Notes: generated from the letters alone by a model not told the origin. A stretch of 64,000 nt of DNA from Adiantum capillus-veneris (GCA_014529385.2 CM043966.1:37419239-37483238); one strand, 5' to 3'. Positions 34,030-46,757 are shown, counted from the stretch's first letter. Numbers and translations are program-made.

Positions 34030-35647
34030 TGTCATAAAAACTAATATCTAACCAACCCAAATGATTTTCTCATATTAAACTGATCACTTAATGTGGGAGA
34101 ATAAATGGGAACAAGGTTTAAGATATTGAGATGTGCTTATAGATCTATCTCAACACGGGGCCAATAGAAAAGGGGCCCAAATGAGAGACTGTCTATCAAA
34201 GAGCAAGGCTAACCAATGGAGCATAAGACCTTAGGGTTAGCTTCATTGAAGACCTCCAATAATGTGTGTAAAAGTCCTTTGACCTTAGGTGAGCTAGGGT
34301 TGAGCTTGAGGCGAGAACCCGATCCAGCTCGAGGTGCTTGTCCTGCTTGTCATGCTTGATGACTAAGGTGCTTGAGGTGCTTAATGATTGAGGTGCTTGA
34401 GATGCTTGAGGTGCTTGACATGCTTGAGATGCTTGAGATGCTAGGGTTGTACTTGAGGTGAGAACCCAGCCCAAGCTTAAAGTGCTGAAGGGCCAAGCTT
34501 GTCGTGGGAACTGGGCCTATGCATGAGGGGCTTGAGGTGTCAAAAAGTCAAATATTCAATCCCTACAAGGAAGGGGCGAGCCCTACAAGAGGGGAGATGA
34601 GAGAGAACACCCACACACTCACACAAGGCATGCATGGTACAAAGAAAGCAAAAGGGACACTTGTCAAGTTCCTCCTCATGTTGCCCTCATGGTGTGCCTG
34701 AAACCTATTGGTTGGCCAGCCAAGGGGTCCAATGATAATTTAGGAGATTTTATTAATTGATTTTGCATTTATCAAGTCCACTCTCTCAAAGGGGAAAAGG
34801 GGACACTTGTCCCAAGGCTACCCTTGTTGCTTGTAATGCCTCCTGCTTGTGATTGGCTAGGCCTGGAGGGGTCCAATGAGCTTCAAGCATGAGCTACAAG
34901 GGGGTTCGACCCAAGCAAGCTAGGGGGTTGCTTAGGGGGTATACTCACCTACACACACACACTCACAAACACTCTCATTGTGTTCTATGCAAAGTGCAAG
35001 AGCTCCCTCTCCTTCTCCAAGCAAGTAGAGGTTGAGAGCCTACACCAACACTCTTGGCTATGGAGTGCAAATCCAACCAAGAGCCATGCTTCAATGCTTA
35101 AGCTTGCCATCTCCTTCTTCTTCATTACTATGCTATTATGTATGCTAGGAAGAAGAGTTATGATAAGTGAGGAACTCATTCTTTCTCCTATGAAATGTTT
35201 CTTCTTCCTCTTCCCTACCCTCATTCCTGCTAGCTCTCTCCACCTTCGAAGGTGTTTGAGGTCTTGGGACTGAGGCTTGGGATAGTTAAATCTTTCTTCA
35301 AGTTTATGTTATGCTTGTGATGCATGAAGCTTTCCATCTTCATTGCATCACCTAGGTCACACGGAACACAAAGATTGTATTGTAACAAGTCTCTCTTAAT
35401 GGGAGAAATCATAATACAAATGCCTATTGGAGGGGGGACCGGCTCCACATAAATCCGGTCCTCAATTGTTGTCATGTTCTCTAAATTCTCTCTCTTGCAA
35501 AAGTATTGTTCATGCCAAGTTAACTAATTGCTATGATTATGTTGCTATCTTCAATTATATTCACCCGCTATACTCACAAAGTCATTTATCAAAAGTACTC
35601 TCATTAATTTCTGCTACTCTCAAGTTAAATAGGCCAATTCCATTACA
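34030..35647 (+). mobile_element. Solo LTR of the 36703 gypsy family
   Basis: 1618 bases from TGTCATAAAA to TTCCATTACA. It matches the LTRs at 36703-37957 and 42142-43748 but has no primer site or coding region beside it. Flanks TAATA (34025-34029) and TAATC (35648-35652) agree at 4 of 5 bases. This is the expected product of LTR-LTR recombination. Confidence 0.88.
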
Positions 35648-36228
35648 TAATCACTTCAAGAGGAAAAGTTCAAGGGGAAAACCTTTTGGAGTCTTGCATC
35701 CGCTCAGCGCTTAATCCCACAGTTCTACTTTGAAAAATACCTACTTCTCCATAGAAGTGTGAAGGTTGGCAGATAATTTTGGCAGGTGTGGCATACTAAC
35801 GGTGATCAACCAAGCTTCACAATGAAGTGGATCTTTGTTGCTATCTAGGAAGAAACATTAACGAAGACACCCAATCAGCTCATGAAGGGAATCAATGGAC
35901 TTGGCATTGCAATAGCCCCTCACTATAGTGCCAAGTGGCAAAGATGATTGGTACTTACAACCAGGAACCACCCACGCTGCTACTCACAATTGTGAGTTCT
36001 ACAAAAAAAAAAGACGCTTAGTACTTGTTACTTTGCTAATTGCCAAATAGGCTATGATGGGAAAATAAAAGACAATGCCATTTTATACGGTAATATCACC
36101 CAAAAGTAGCCTCCTTCTTGCACAGTTAGGCACAGAAAGGCCTACACCCTCCAAGGCCTTAACCAAGTAGACTTCAACCCTACCAATGCCACTCTTATAG
36201 ATGAGAGTTTTCTAAGGGGGGAGGTGTA
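35648..36228. other. Internal 3' part of the repeat-A element
   Basis: Non-coding. It contains the palindrome CTCACAATTGTGAG (35986-35999) followed by an A-run, like a non-LTR tail. It ends with a polypurine stretch AAGGGGGGAGG (36214-36224) just before direct repeat A right copy, as expected upstream of a 3' LTR. Confidence 0.5.
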
Positions 36229-36522
36229 TGTAGGACCTCGGTTGATCCAAGGCCCACAGTGACGACACGATGCTCGATCTCAACTCGATTTCATCGCAAT
36301 GTACGATGGTCCCAGGTGGGGACGACGGATGATAGGTCATAGTCCTGACCCAAGATTTCTCCTTGTTTCACCATCTGCTTGTAGTTGATTGGGTTTGAGA
36401 GGGCCCAACAACGAGAGTGTCCACCCCCAAAACTCAACGTGGGGGTACAAGGAGTGTCCGCCTTGCACGGGGACACCATGAAACATGACCCAACCATAGA
36501 GAAGGTATCCGACTCGCTTGCA
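36229..36522 (+). repeat. Direct repeat A, right copy (possible 3' LTR)
   Basis: It begins TGTAGGACCTCGG right after a polypurine tract and aligns with 33047-33341. Its right end is inferred from loss of similarity at about CTCGCTTGCA. Confidence 0.65.
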
Positions 36523-36702
36523 AGGCCTCGATGGGGCCGTCGGCCAACACGTTGATGCGGCTGCGCTGCGATCTTGCACGGCCCATATCTTCCAATCTTG
36601 TGGGGCTGGGGCATTTGGGATGTTTGATAGCTCATCTCAAAGGGTTCGACGACCCCAACATGGTTAGCCAAGAACATTCATGAATGGGTGCACGTCACTT
36701 AC

Positions 36703-37957
36703 TGTCATAAAATCTAATATCTAACCAACCCAAGTGATTTTCTCATATTAAACTGATCATTTAATTTGGAGAATAAACGGGAACAAGGGTTAGAATATAG
36801 ACATGTGATTATGGATCTATCTCAACACGGGTCCAGAGTCAAAGGGTTCAAATGAGAGATGGTTTGTCCAAGAGAAATGCTAGAATGGAGCTTGAAAGAC
36901 CTTAGGGTTAGCTTCATTAAAGACCTCCAATGGTTATTGAAAAGGTTCTTAGACCTTATGTTAAAGCTAGGCCTATGCTTGAGGTGCTTGATGATTAAAA
37001 TGCATGAGATGCTTGATAGCTAAGGTGCATGCTTAAGCTAGGCACGAGCTTGAAAAGTCAAATTAATCCCTACAAGGAGGGGGCAAGCCCTTGAAACAGG
37101 GGCATGAGTGATAGAGATCTCATACTCTTGCTAAGCTTGTACTTGCTAAATGAATGCTTGAGAAGATTCCCATGCTTGGGGGGGGGAGGGGGGGGGGGGG
37201 GGGGTAAGGTTCTTGAGGAGCTTGAGTCAAAAAGTGTCCTACAAAGGACGCTCTCTCACACACACTCACATGCTCATTCTTGCTCAGCAAAGTGCAAGAG
37301 CTCCATCTCCTTCTCCAAGCATGTTGGGAAGTTGAGAGCCTACAACAACACTTTTGGCTATGGAATGCAAATCCAACCAAGAGCCATGCTCCAATGCTTA
37401 AGCTTATCATCTTATTCATCATCATTATTATGCTATTATGCTATACTATGCAAGAAGTGTGATGATAAGTGAGGAACTATCTCTTTCTCGTAATGTTACT
37501 TCTTCTTCCTCTTCCCTACCCTCATTCCCCGCTAGCTCTCTCCACCTTTGAAGGTGTTTGAGGCCTTGGGACTGAGGCCGGGGATGTTTAATGCTTTTAC
37601 AAAGGATTATGTTATGCTTGTGATGCATGAAGTTTCCCATCTTCTTTGCATCACCTAGGTCACAAGGAACACAAAGATTGTATTGTACCAAGTCTCTCTT
37701 TATGGTAGAATCTATAATACAAAAGCCTATTGGAGGGGGGACTGGCTCCACATAAATCCGGCCCTCAATTGTTGTCATGTTCTCTAATTATCTCTCTTGC
37801 AAAAGTATTGTTCATGCCAAGTTAATTAAGTTTAATGGTTATGTTGCTTTGGCTAAATAAGTTCACCCTCTATGTTCTCAAAGTAGTCTCATGAAAATTC
37901 TCACTCTAATTCTCTTAATTCCGCTATTCTCAAAGTTCATAGGCCATTTCCATTACA
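36703..37957 (+). repeat. Gypsy 5' LTR, short form
   Basis: Compared with the 3' LTR it lacks about 370 bases after CTACAAAGGA (junction at 37248). It has gained a G-rich tract at 37179-37204 where the 3' LTR has only GGAGGGGAGG. Confidence 0.92.
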
Positions 37958-37958
37958 T

Positions 37959-37970
37959 TGGTATCAGAGC
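37959..37970 (+). other. Primer-binding site, initiator tRNA-Met type
   Basis: TGGTATCAGAGC one base after the LTR end and spacer T. This is the standard plant LTR-element priming site. Confidence 0.92.
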
Positions 37971-38344
37971 TATTGGTTTCTCTTTTCTTGCTTAAGAAGA
38001 GAGGTCCTTAAGTTCTCCATGAAAGGTTGGACATGTTCATTGCAATAGGGTAAGTGGGACAGGGATTTGTTATCTTGGTCGAAAAGGACTTAGCTCGAGG
38101 TACACCGTTGGGAACTATAGTCTTAATAATGGAGTCTCTTGGGGCTTGCCTTTGGCTTAACCATTATGAGCTACTAGCGAGCTCAACAAGAACCATAATC
38201 AGCCGAGCAATGTTAGACCCTCTCCACTAGTCTTTGCAATCAACAGTGTCTAAACCATGGGTGTGGCTGCTTGAGAACTTATTTTCAAAGGTAAAGAAGA
38301 GCAATGACTAAGGTTTTTGAGGGTATCAAAGCACAAAGTAATAT

Positions 38345-41300
38345 ATACATAAGTTTAATTAGCATGGATGAGAATAACCAAGAGTGTATGAAGGTGCTAA
38401 TGATGATGCCCCATGTTTGTTAATTTTCTTGTTACTAGGTTGCAACAAGGTATGGGCAACCCTGCTTTGCAAGCCAAATTTACTCAACAAATTCGTGCTT
38501 ATGGGATTTCCCTTCCTCTCCAAGATGAGAGAGAGCTTAGGAGGCCTCTTGATGAGACTCCCAAAAGAAGACTTTCTCCCATAAGAGAGGAGGAATCCAA
38601 AGAACAAGAAAGAAGCAAATCCCTAAGTTCCTCGAAGATGTGGCTCCACGAAGACGGTGGTCTAGACAGTCGCTAACACCTCCCAAGAGGAAATGGTCGA
38701 CCCATAGTCCTTCTCCTCGTCACTCCAAAAGGGGAGAGAGGAAACAAAGGAAGAAAAAGGAAAGAAAGAGGTCACCCTCTTATCCTCCTTCTTCACCTTC
38801 CTCCTCTTCCAATGAAAGCAGCGGATATTCTCCTAGAGAATACAAGAGGAGAGGACATCACAAATCCTACCCTGCGTGGAGAAGGTAACAAAAGCTCAAG
38901 AAATTCAAAGAGGGAGGAAAGAGTATGTCTTTTCTCACCTATGATGGCACCTTTGGTGCTACTGATGAAGTATTGACCTTCATCCAACAATTTGATGCGG
39001 TTTTGGAGACGAGGGCTTCACGGAGTCCTCCAAGCTATGCCATGTAGCTATGCACTTCCAGAAATCTGCTCGTCAGTGGTGGGTTAGCCTTTGTGGCAAC
39101 GGTGAGGCCCCAAAGACATGGAAAACTTTACGAGTTTCCATCATGAAGCAATTCCTTGCAAGCTATGCAAAGGAAAAAGTGATTATCAAATGGTGGAGTC
39201 TGAAGTTGCTCTCCAACGAGTTTATCCACAAATATGTGGACAAGTTTGGGATTTACATCTCAAGGCTACTGTCTTTCAAAAGATAGACTTCGTCGAGCAA
39301 AAGCAACAATTTTGTATGGGATTACCTGAAGAAATGGCCGAGTATGTCAACTCTCAACAGCTCGGTTCTATCACCGAAGTAATCCACCACCACACTATGG
39401 TTGCTTCGTGCATCAATTTCCAACAATGGGCTAAAAGGAATGTCAAGCCCATCCCAAGGCAATTCCAACAAACAAAAACAACAACAATCGGTCCAAGGAG
39501 AAGGGAGTTTACAAAGGTAAAAATGAACTCTCTCCTGAAGAGCTAGAAGCTTTTCGTAAGGACCACAAATGATTTAAGTGTGGGGAGCAAGGACATGGCT
39601 ATCATTCTTGCCTGAAAAGAAATGCCTGCAATGAGACTCCTAGAGCTTCCACGATCAAAGATCCAAAAGAGGATTCTCATTGCAAAGGATCACCTCTTTC
39701 CTATGCTTGGGGAAAGGTAAGGGAGCATGATGCCTTCATCTTGTTTGTCCCTTGCTCTACTCACAACTTCATATCAGCGGAGTTGGCCACTAAGTTGGGC
39801 ATTCAAGCTTTTGAGATGGGAGATATTGTAACTTCCAATGGAGCTTCCAAGGGACAACAAGCCTTCGTTACTCCCTTGATTGGGAAGTTGAGGTTTCATG
39901 TCCAAAGCTACGTCGACAAAGAAGAACTTTTCATCTCTCCTCTCCAACATGAGATTGTTATCGTAGGGGCACCATGCTTCAACCGCATGGCTACAAACAT
40001 GAAGTTCCTTGAAAGGAGAATCTACTTCACCTACAGGGAAAAGTGCATGTATATAGATGCTAATGAGTCCGGTCGTACTATACCACTTGCAAATTCACCT
40101 GCTTTTGATAAGTCAATGAAAAGCTCAGTTTTTGCGTACATGATTTTTGTCAAAGAGTCTCTAAATGATGCTAATGTTTTAACAAAGCAGAGTGCTAGGA
40201 ATCAAGAAGAATTAGACTTGTCTATTTTTCTAAATAGATTCCAAGATGTGTTTATTGATGATATCCCTATGGACTTAGCTCCAAAATGAGGGGATGATGA
40301 CCATGGGATTGAACTCCTACTAGGAAGCTCACTGCCTAACAAGTCTCCTTATCGAGTTTTCCAAGCTCAACAAGAGGAGATCATGAGGCAAGTACAAGAA
40401 TTGGTAGACGAAGGGATGGTGATGCATATCTCCTCTCCCTTTTGTTCTCCAATCCTTTTAGTGCAAAAGGAAGATGGTACATACCGCATGTGTTTGGACT
40501 ATCAAGCGCTAAACCATATCACTATCAAAAATAGATTTGTTGTACCACGGGTTTTAGATATGTTTGATAAGCTACAAGGTTTGACCTACTTCAGTAAAAG
40601 TGGCAATCATCAAATAAGGATAGTGAATGAAGATATCGTAAAGACCATGTTCCGTACAACATTTGGTCTTTATGAGTATCTTGTCATGCCTTTTGGTTTG
40701 ACAAATGCTCCAGCCACATTCAATCGTTTAATGGAGAAAATCTTAGACCCTATTGCAAATTCACTCGAGTGTTCTTTAATGATATCATCATCTGCTCCAA
40801 GTCATTGGAGGAACACAAGCAACATCTCCACGTGATTTTTCAAGCTTTGAGGGAGAATAAGCTTTTTATCAATCAAAAGAAGAGTGAATTTTTCCTTCAA
40901 GAGATTCAATACTTAGGTCATATTATCTCTCAGGATGGTATCTGTATGGATCCATCTAAGTTAGAGGTAATAAAGACATGTCCTAATCCAAGTAATCTAC
41001 ACAAGCTACGAAGCTTTATTGAAACAGATGGCCAAAGTGAGATAACCAATCTTACGATTTTCGATCTACTAAAGACTTATGTTACAGAAGTAGATCAATG
41101 CTCACAATGGGAAAAGTACTTACCCCTTATATATTATGCGTACAATAATACTGTCCATACTACTACAAAAAAGGCACCTTTTCAGATCATAGAGGGAAGA
41201 CCTAAAAGTCCCTTGCTACTTAAAGTACATGGGAAGATCTTCGCTGCTGATGAGTATAGCCGTGGCCTACAAGAATCTTTCCAAAAGATTAAGGAGGCTA

Positions 41301-41790
41301 TATCCATCTCGAGACAAAGGCAAAAAGTTGTTGTTGATAAGCACATAAGGGCCTTAACATTCAAAGAAAATGATTGGGTCTTACTCAAGTTTCCCAAGGC
41401 TCAATTAAGGAAAACAACATGCAAAAATCCTATTGACCATCAAAAGTATTATGCTAAACTAGCATCTAGATACTATGTTCCTTTTTAAATCTTGAAGCCA
41501 ATCAATGACGTGGCTTATCAACTCAAGTTGTCCAACCATTGGCTACTTAAGCCCTACAAAGGAGAGCCACCAAGAGAACCAATTATTGAAGACCCTCCAG
41601 AAATCAAAGACCAAGAAGAGGCGCTACAACCCGAAGCTATCCTTCGGCATGAAGACAAGGTACTACAACATGGTAAGATTATCTGACGGTATCTTATTAA
41701 GTTCAAAAATTATGCTTTGAAGATGCTAGATGGATCCAAGAAATACAGCTTAAGGATAGTATGAACCTTGTCAATGCTTACAATCCTACA
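38345..41790 (+). pseudogene. Gypsy gag-pol pseudogene with RT-integrase fusion
   Basis: Gag fragments run from about 38345 to 39700: a Ser/Arg/Lys-rich region, HFQKSARQWWVSL, then a zinc knuckle FKCGEQGHGYHSC whose first cysteine codon is a stop. The protease has CSTHNFISAELATKLGI, but the catalytic Asp is lost. RT spans about 40383-41010 with [12 protein letters not shown]; the FxDD box reads FFNDIIICS (Asp to Asn) and a frameshift lies near 40790. At about 41018 the frame passes directly from LHKLRSFI into ETDGQSE of the integrase, so RNase H and most of integrase are gone. A chromodomain-like relic (EAILRHEDKVLQHGKI) lies at about 41630-41770. Confidence 0.9.
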
Positions 41791-42129
41791 TTAGAGTAAG
41801 CATATGTACATGTTTCTTTTAAATGATCAATGTTTTTGTCTTATAAGACTAACTCTCTTTTTATTTTGCACAGATTAAAATAGTATGCATGCTTAGAATC
41901 ATGTATGTGTTGACTACGTCTCTCAAACACCAAATAGAAATTGTCACTCTACTTTTGAAGTATGATATGGGCTAAAGAGCAGACATGCTTGTGGAAGCTA
42001 CATCTCCCAAGCCCTAAATGGATTAGTCATCCATCCTGGAATGATGTTGTAGGGTAAAAAGGGATCCTCTACCCGCTAAGAAACATCGACTTCTCTTCTA
42101 CCTCATAGTCGAGTTGGACTGTGATTTCA

Positions 42130-42141
42130 AGAGAGAGGTAA
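42130..42141 (+). other. Polypurine tract of the gypsy element
   Basis: AGAGAGAGGTAA immediately upstream of the 3' LTR. Confidence 0.6.
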
Positions 42142-43748
42142 TGTCATAAAATCTAATATCTAACCAACCCAAATGATTTTCTCATATTAAACTGATCATT
42201 GAATGTGGGAGAATAAACGGGAACAAGGGTTATAATATAGACATGTGCTGATCTATCTCAACACGGAGCCAGAGTCAAAGGGTCCAAATGAGAGATGGTT
42301 TGTCCAAGAGCAATGATAGAATGGAGCTTGCAAGACCTCAGGGTTAGCTTCATTAAAGACCGCCAATGGTTATTGTAAAAGTCCTTAGACCTTACGTTAA
42401 AGCTAGGCCTGTTCTTGAGGTGCTTGATGATTAAAATGCATGAGAGATGCTTGATAGCTAAGGTGCATGCTTAAGGTAGGCATGATCTTGAAAATTCAAA
42501 TCAATCCCTACAAGGAGGGGGCGAGCCCTTGAAGCTAGGGGCATGAGTGTGACAGAGCCCATACTCTTGCTAAGCTTGTACTTGATGACTAAGGTGCTTG
42601 AGAAGCTTCCCATGCTTGGAGGGGAGGTAAGGTGCATGAGGCGCTTGAGTCAAAAAGTGCCCTACAAAGGAGGGGGCAAGCCCCAAAGCTAGGGGAATGA
42701 TTTGACCAACCCCCCATTCACCCAAAGGACACCCCTTCCTCAAGGGGCACAAGGACACATGTCAAGCTCTCCCTATGCTTAGCCACATGGGGTGCTTGAA
42801 TCCTATTGGCTAGGCTAAAGAGGGGTCCAATGAGCATTTAGTTATTTAATTAATTATCTAAATCATTTTCCAAGCCTTCTCTCTCAAAGGGGAAAGGAGG
42901 AAACTTGTCCAAATGCTACCACGGTTGCTTGATATGCACTATGCATGTGATTGGCTAGGATTGCAGGGGTCCAATCAAATTTTGGCTTGAGCTACAAGGA
43001 GGGGTCGATAAAGAGAGGCTAGGGGTGTGCTTGGGGGGTATACACTCTCTTACACACACTCACATGCTCATTCTTGCTTAGCAAAGTGCAAAAGCTCCAT
43101 CTCCTTCTCCAAGCTTGTTGGGAAGTTGAGAGCCTACACCAACACTCTTGGCTATGGAATGAAAATCGAACCAAGAGCCATTCTCCAATGCTTAAGCTTG
43201 CCATCTTATTCATCATCATTATTATGCTATTATGCTATGCTATGCAAGAAGAGTGATGATAAGTGAGGAACTATCTCTTTCTCGTATGTTACTGCTTCTT
43301 CCTCTTCCCTGCCCTCATTCCCCGTTAGCTCTCTCCACTTTGAATGTGTTTGAGGCCTTGGGATTGAGGTAGGGGATGGTTAATGCTTTTACAAAGGATT
43401 ATGTTATGCTTGTGATGCATGCAGTTTCCCATCTTCATTGCATCACCTAGGTCACAAGGAACATAAAGATTGTATTGTACCAAGTCTCTCTTTATGGGAG
43501 AATCTATAATACAAAAGCCTATTGGAGGGGGGACCTGCCCACATAAATCCAATCCTCAATTGTTGTCATGTTCTCTAATTATCTCTCTTGCAAAAGTATT
43601 GTTCATGCCAAGTTAATTAAGTATAATGGTTATGTTGCTACCGCTAAATAAGTTCACCCTCTATGTTCTCAAAGTAGTCTCATGAAAATGCTCATTCTAA
43701 TTCTCTTAATTCTGCTATTCTCAAAGTTCATAGGCCATTTCCATTACA
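42142..43748 (+). repeat. Gypsy 3' LTR, long form
   Basis: 1607 bases, collinear with the solo LTR at 34030-35647, so it represents the ancestral length of this LTR family. Confidence 0.92.
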
Positions 43749-44200
43749 TTGACCCATGAAGTTTATCGGTAGATTGCGCTCATGATTAGTCTGATGCTGC
43801 CTAGGGCATTTTTGATGAGTTTGTCCAATGTTTCTTGAGACCTCCGTGCTTACTTTGCTTGAGATTATGACTTTTGGGTCCACTCCCCCATGAGCGTGGC
43901 CAAGGGGCTCAAGTTAACTAGAACGCAGGTCCTCCATGTCGCATGCTCAAAGTTGCAGGCAAGTGGCCTCTTGGGGTACCCCCTTGAGTATCTCAAGGGT
44001 CCCTGTAACACGATCCAATTGATCCATCAAAATGCAATACCAAACTTTTGCAACCCTTACCAAGTTTGGTCAAGTTGCTAACACGATAACTTTGTTGTGG
44101 TCATTATGGTCATCACACAATTAACACCATATATGTTGCATTTTTAGAATTATATAGCCTCAAATCGGTCCAGGCATTAGCTTGTGTAAACAACAAGTGG
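43749..44200. other. Non-coding DNA
   Basis: No open frame or element boundary was recognised. Confidence 0.4.
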
Positions 44201-45065
44201 GAAAAGCCAATGGAAAATTTTCTTGCACGTTTTAACCTTGTTAGCTCTAGGGTTTGGGCAGGGCAGATAGCCTCTTCTCTTTGTATTGTGCCTTGCCTAC
44301 AAGAAGCCAAGAATGGGGGGGCCCTGAGGGCATTCTGTGGGTAGGAGACGAGCAGGGACAATGGCATTTCAAGGATGGCTTGGATGGCATAGAGAAAGTG
44401 AGGTGGAGATTGCCCGGATGGGGGATGCCTGGTTGCCTTGCCCCTTGTAAGTCTACTACTGTTGATTCCCTACTTTTTGGACTTGGTTGCGGCCTCCCTT
44501 TCTTCTCCCTTGTGGGAGACAAGGTGGATTTGATCGTCTGGTTCCTGTGTGATGATTGGGGTTTGGGTGTTGAAGGAGGAAGTGGTTAATGGTGGTAGCT
44601 TGTATCCTTTTTGTGGCCATCTTGGGCTCCCTTGCCTCGCGAATCGAAGGTTCGAGGCTCGGATGAATAGCCAGGAGGTCAATGGTGTTGGTTCGAGTTC
44701 TAAAGGTATTTGGCTTTCTTTTGTTGATCTGGTTTAGCATGGTTGTGGGCTTCTTGTATTGCAGGTTATATTAGCTATGGATGTCATGTACGTCTCCGGG
44801 TGGGGTGACAGACCCCCTGAGGGGGTGGCTTGTAGGGTTGTCAAGATGGTTGTTTGGTGCTGGATTATGGGTTTTCTACATGGGTTATGGACTTCCATGT
44901 AAAAATCTCCGTTGTATGCACTCATAAAGCGGCCTAAAGTACTCTTTGGCTTTGTATGACATCCTTGGCTCAGTTCGAGCAAGGAGGGTTGCAATTTTTT
45001 TTGCTATTATGCTAATCTAATATATCTCCACTCACAATTGTGAGTGTGGATTTTTTATTAAAAGA
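44200..45065 (+). mobile_element. Possible 3' end of a non-LTR (LINE) element
   Basis: GC-richer DNA without a long frame ends with GCTATTATGCTAATCTAATA, then a CTCACAATTGTGAG palindrome (45031-45044). The same palindromic tail followed by an A-run occurs at 35986 and, in a variant with proven target duplication, at 59925. That supports a non-LTR 3' tail. The left boundary is arbitrary. Confidence 0.35.
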
Positions 45066-45615
45066 AGGCAATGGAAACAAATCAAAGAGGCATCAAACAT
45101 GCATGGCAAGATACAAACATATTGAAATTTGACATCATTTTTTAATAGATGCACTCAAAAGAAGATTTACACATGTAAAGAAATAACCACGTCCAACTTC
45201 AAATACGACATTGGTCTTAAAAAATGCAACAAGTAGTGCATTCTTTCCAATATACACATGGCATAGACATTATCAACTACACAATAGCCTATCCAAGAAC
45301 CCTTCTTTTTCTTCAAAATTGTCCAAGCATCACCTAGTTACTGCTCATAGAACATCAATTCCCCTTCAAGCAATGTTTTTTCCAACTTCATCTCTCCAAC
45401 CATTTTGGAAGGTCTTTGAGTGCATCACGTTGAGCTCTAGCTTGATTTTGTCATAATTTTAATGGATTCTAGGTATTGATCAAGGCTTTTTGAAACTAGT
45501 TTCATTGCTTGAATTGTTTAGAATGATCATTATTATATGAAAGGATCAACAAATCTAGAGAAAAGAGACACATTATTTGCACAATAGGGGGTACTTCCTT
45601 GATAGGAATTTGATG

Positions 45616-46611
45616 TCAAGAATGTAGCAGTAGAGCTAATGATTTTTTCAAGCTCACAATGTAGCTATTGCCAAATCTACCTTTGGCCTTGAAGATAAGT
45701 ATGCATGAACTCCCTCCACTACATCCACATGTCCTTTTGTTGTTTTGCTCAATAGAAAAGTGTTTGAATTCATTACAATTGAAGCATGCTCCAAGTAAAG
45801 TGCCAAACTTGAGTGAGATCACTTTTGATCCTGCCCCAACATTCACGATCATACTCTTAGGAGGAGGCTTATGCACATCCCAACATGTGCAGACTTTATT
45901 TGATGTGTTCTTGAGCTTTCTGCTTGATGGCACACATAGCGGGGTTCCTAGAGTACTTGCAAGATCTTTAAGATTGTCCCATAGCAATAACAACAAGCTA
46001 ACAAGTTCAACCCATATCGGGCATAGGTCCTTGCAAGATTCGTGAGATTGAATGAGTGATCCCATGGAAGTTTGCAAGCTAGAGACCAATTGAAGAATAG
46101 CAAGCTTTTTGTCATGACCTTTGAAGCTATAGCAGGGTCGTTAGATCATATTGTGAAGACTTTCTTTGCTAGATACCAAATAAAGTCCACTGATCCACCA
46201 TGAGTAAGGACAACACAGCTTGACAACCAATTGATGAGCTCAACTTTAAGAGGCACCTTGCCCATAAAGCCAAAGACCAAGGAAGAGCTAGCCAGCGTTT
46301 CTCACTATCTTTTTACAAGTGCCGGAGGGACACACACATTTTGTACCTCTTATTTGTAGTGGGTTTTTTTTAAGGGCTTGGAATGCTTTGTCCTTGATTG
46401 AAGGAGTTGTGGTAGCCTTTGCATTCACAATTTCCCCAAAATCTCTCGTGTCGTGCACAAACCCTCCTTTTTACACCTTGATCTAAATCGTTGAGGGTTG
46501 TACTTCTAGTTGGGCTTTGCGCTCCCACAACTATGAGTGCCTCTTCACTTGTAAGTCACCTTCCTTGTTGCCAATTGCATTAGGGACCTCAAACTCTTGT
46601 ACTTCTCCCTT
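45616..46611 (-). pseudogene. LINE ORF1 fragment (DUF4283, zinc knuckle), 3' part
   Basis: The minus-strand frame 46089-45616 contains CPIWVELVSLLLLLWDN, STLGTPL, a VC-W-DVHKPPP strand and ACFNCNEFKHF. This is the order seen in plant LINE ORF1 proteins (DUF4283 then CCHC knuckle), though the last knuckle cysteine is missing. Upstream to 46611 broken frames continue. The fragment lines up with 52748-52940 once the chromovirus between them is removed. Confidence 0.6.
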
Positions 46612-46616
46612 AATAG

Positions 46617-46757
46617 TCTAAAACCAAAGGACTGCCAGGTTCCGGTCCATCCACCCAACCTCCCTTTAATAGGCTCCTAGCCACTTTCGGACCCCTTCCC
46701 ACTGGCAGCCGGCCCTTGGCCGAGTCCGTGACCCCTTGGTTGGCCCTTGGCCTGACA
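46617..46757 (-). repeat. Chromovirus 3' LTR (141 bp)
   Basis: It runs TCTAAAACCAAAGG to TTGGCCTGACA on the plus strand. It is near-identical to 52600-52742. Confidence 0.95.

Larger units (their letters stand above)
36703..43748 (+). mobile_element. Ty3/gypsy element with internal deletion
   Basis: The 5' LTR is 36703-37957 (1255 bp) and the 3' LTR 42142-43748 (1607 bp). Both run TGTCATAAAATCTAATATC to CCATTACA. A primer site for initiator tRNA-Met and a polypurine tract are in place. Flanking 5-mers (CTTAC, TTGAC) do not match convincingly. The internal region holds gag, protease, RT and the integrase C-terminal part with a decayed chromodomain. Confidence 0.93.

Noticed and set aside
36698-43753. 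Target duplication for the gypsy element (CTTAC versus TTGAC)
   Set aside because: Only 3 of 5 positions agree, close to chance, so no duplication is claimed.
44456-44740. Minus-strand 94-codon frame in the GC-richer 44 kb region
   Set aside because: Overlapping frames exist on both strands and none shows a domain. The region fits a non-coding 3' end of a non-LTR element better.
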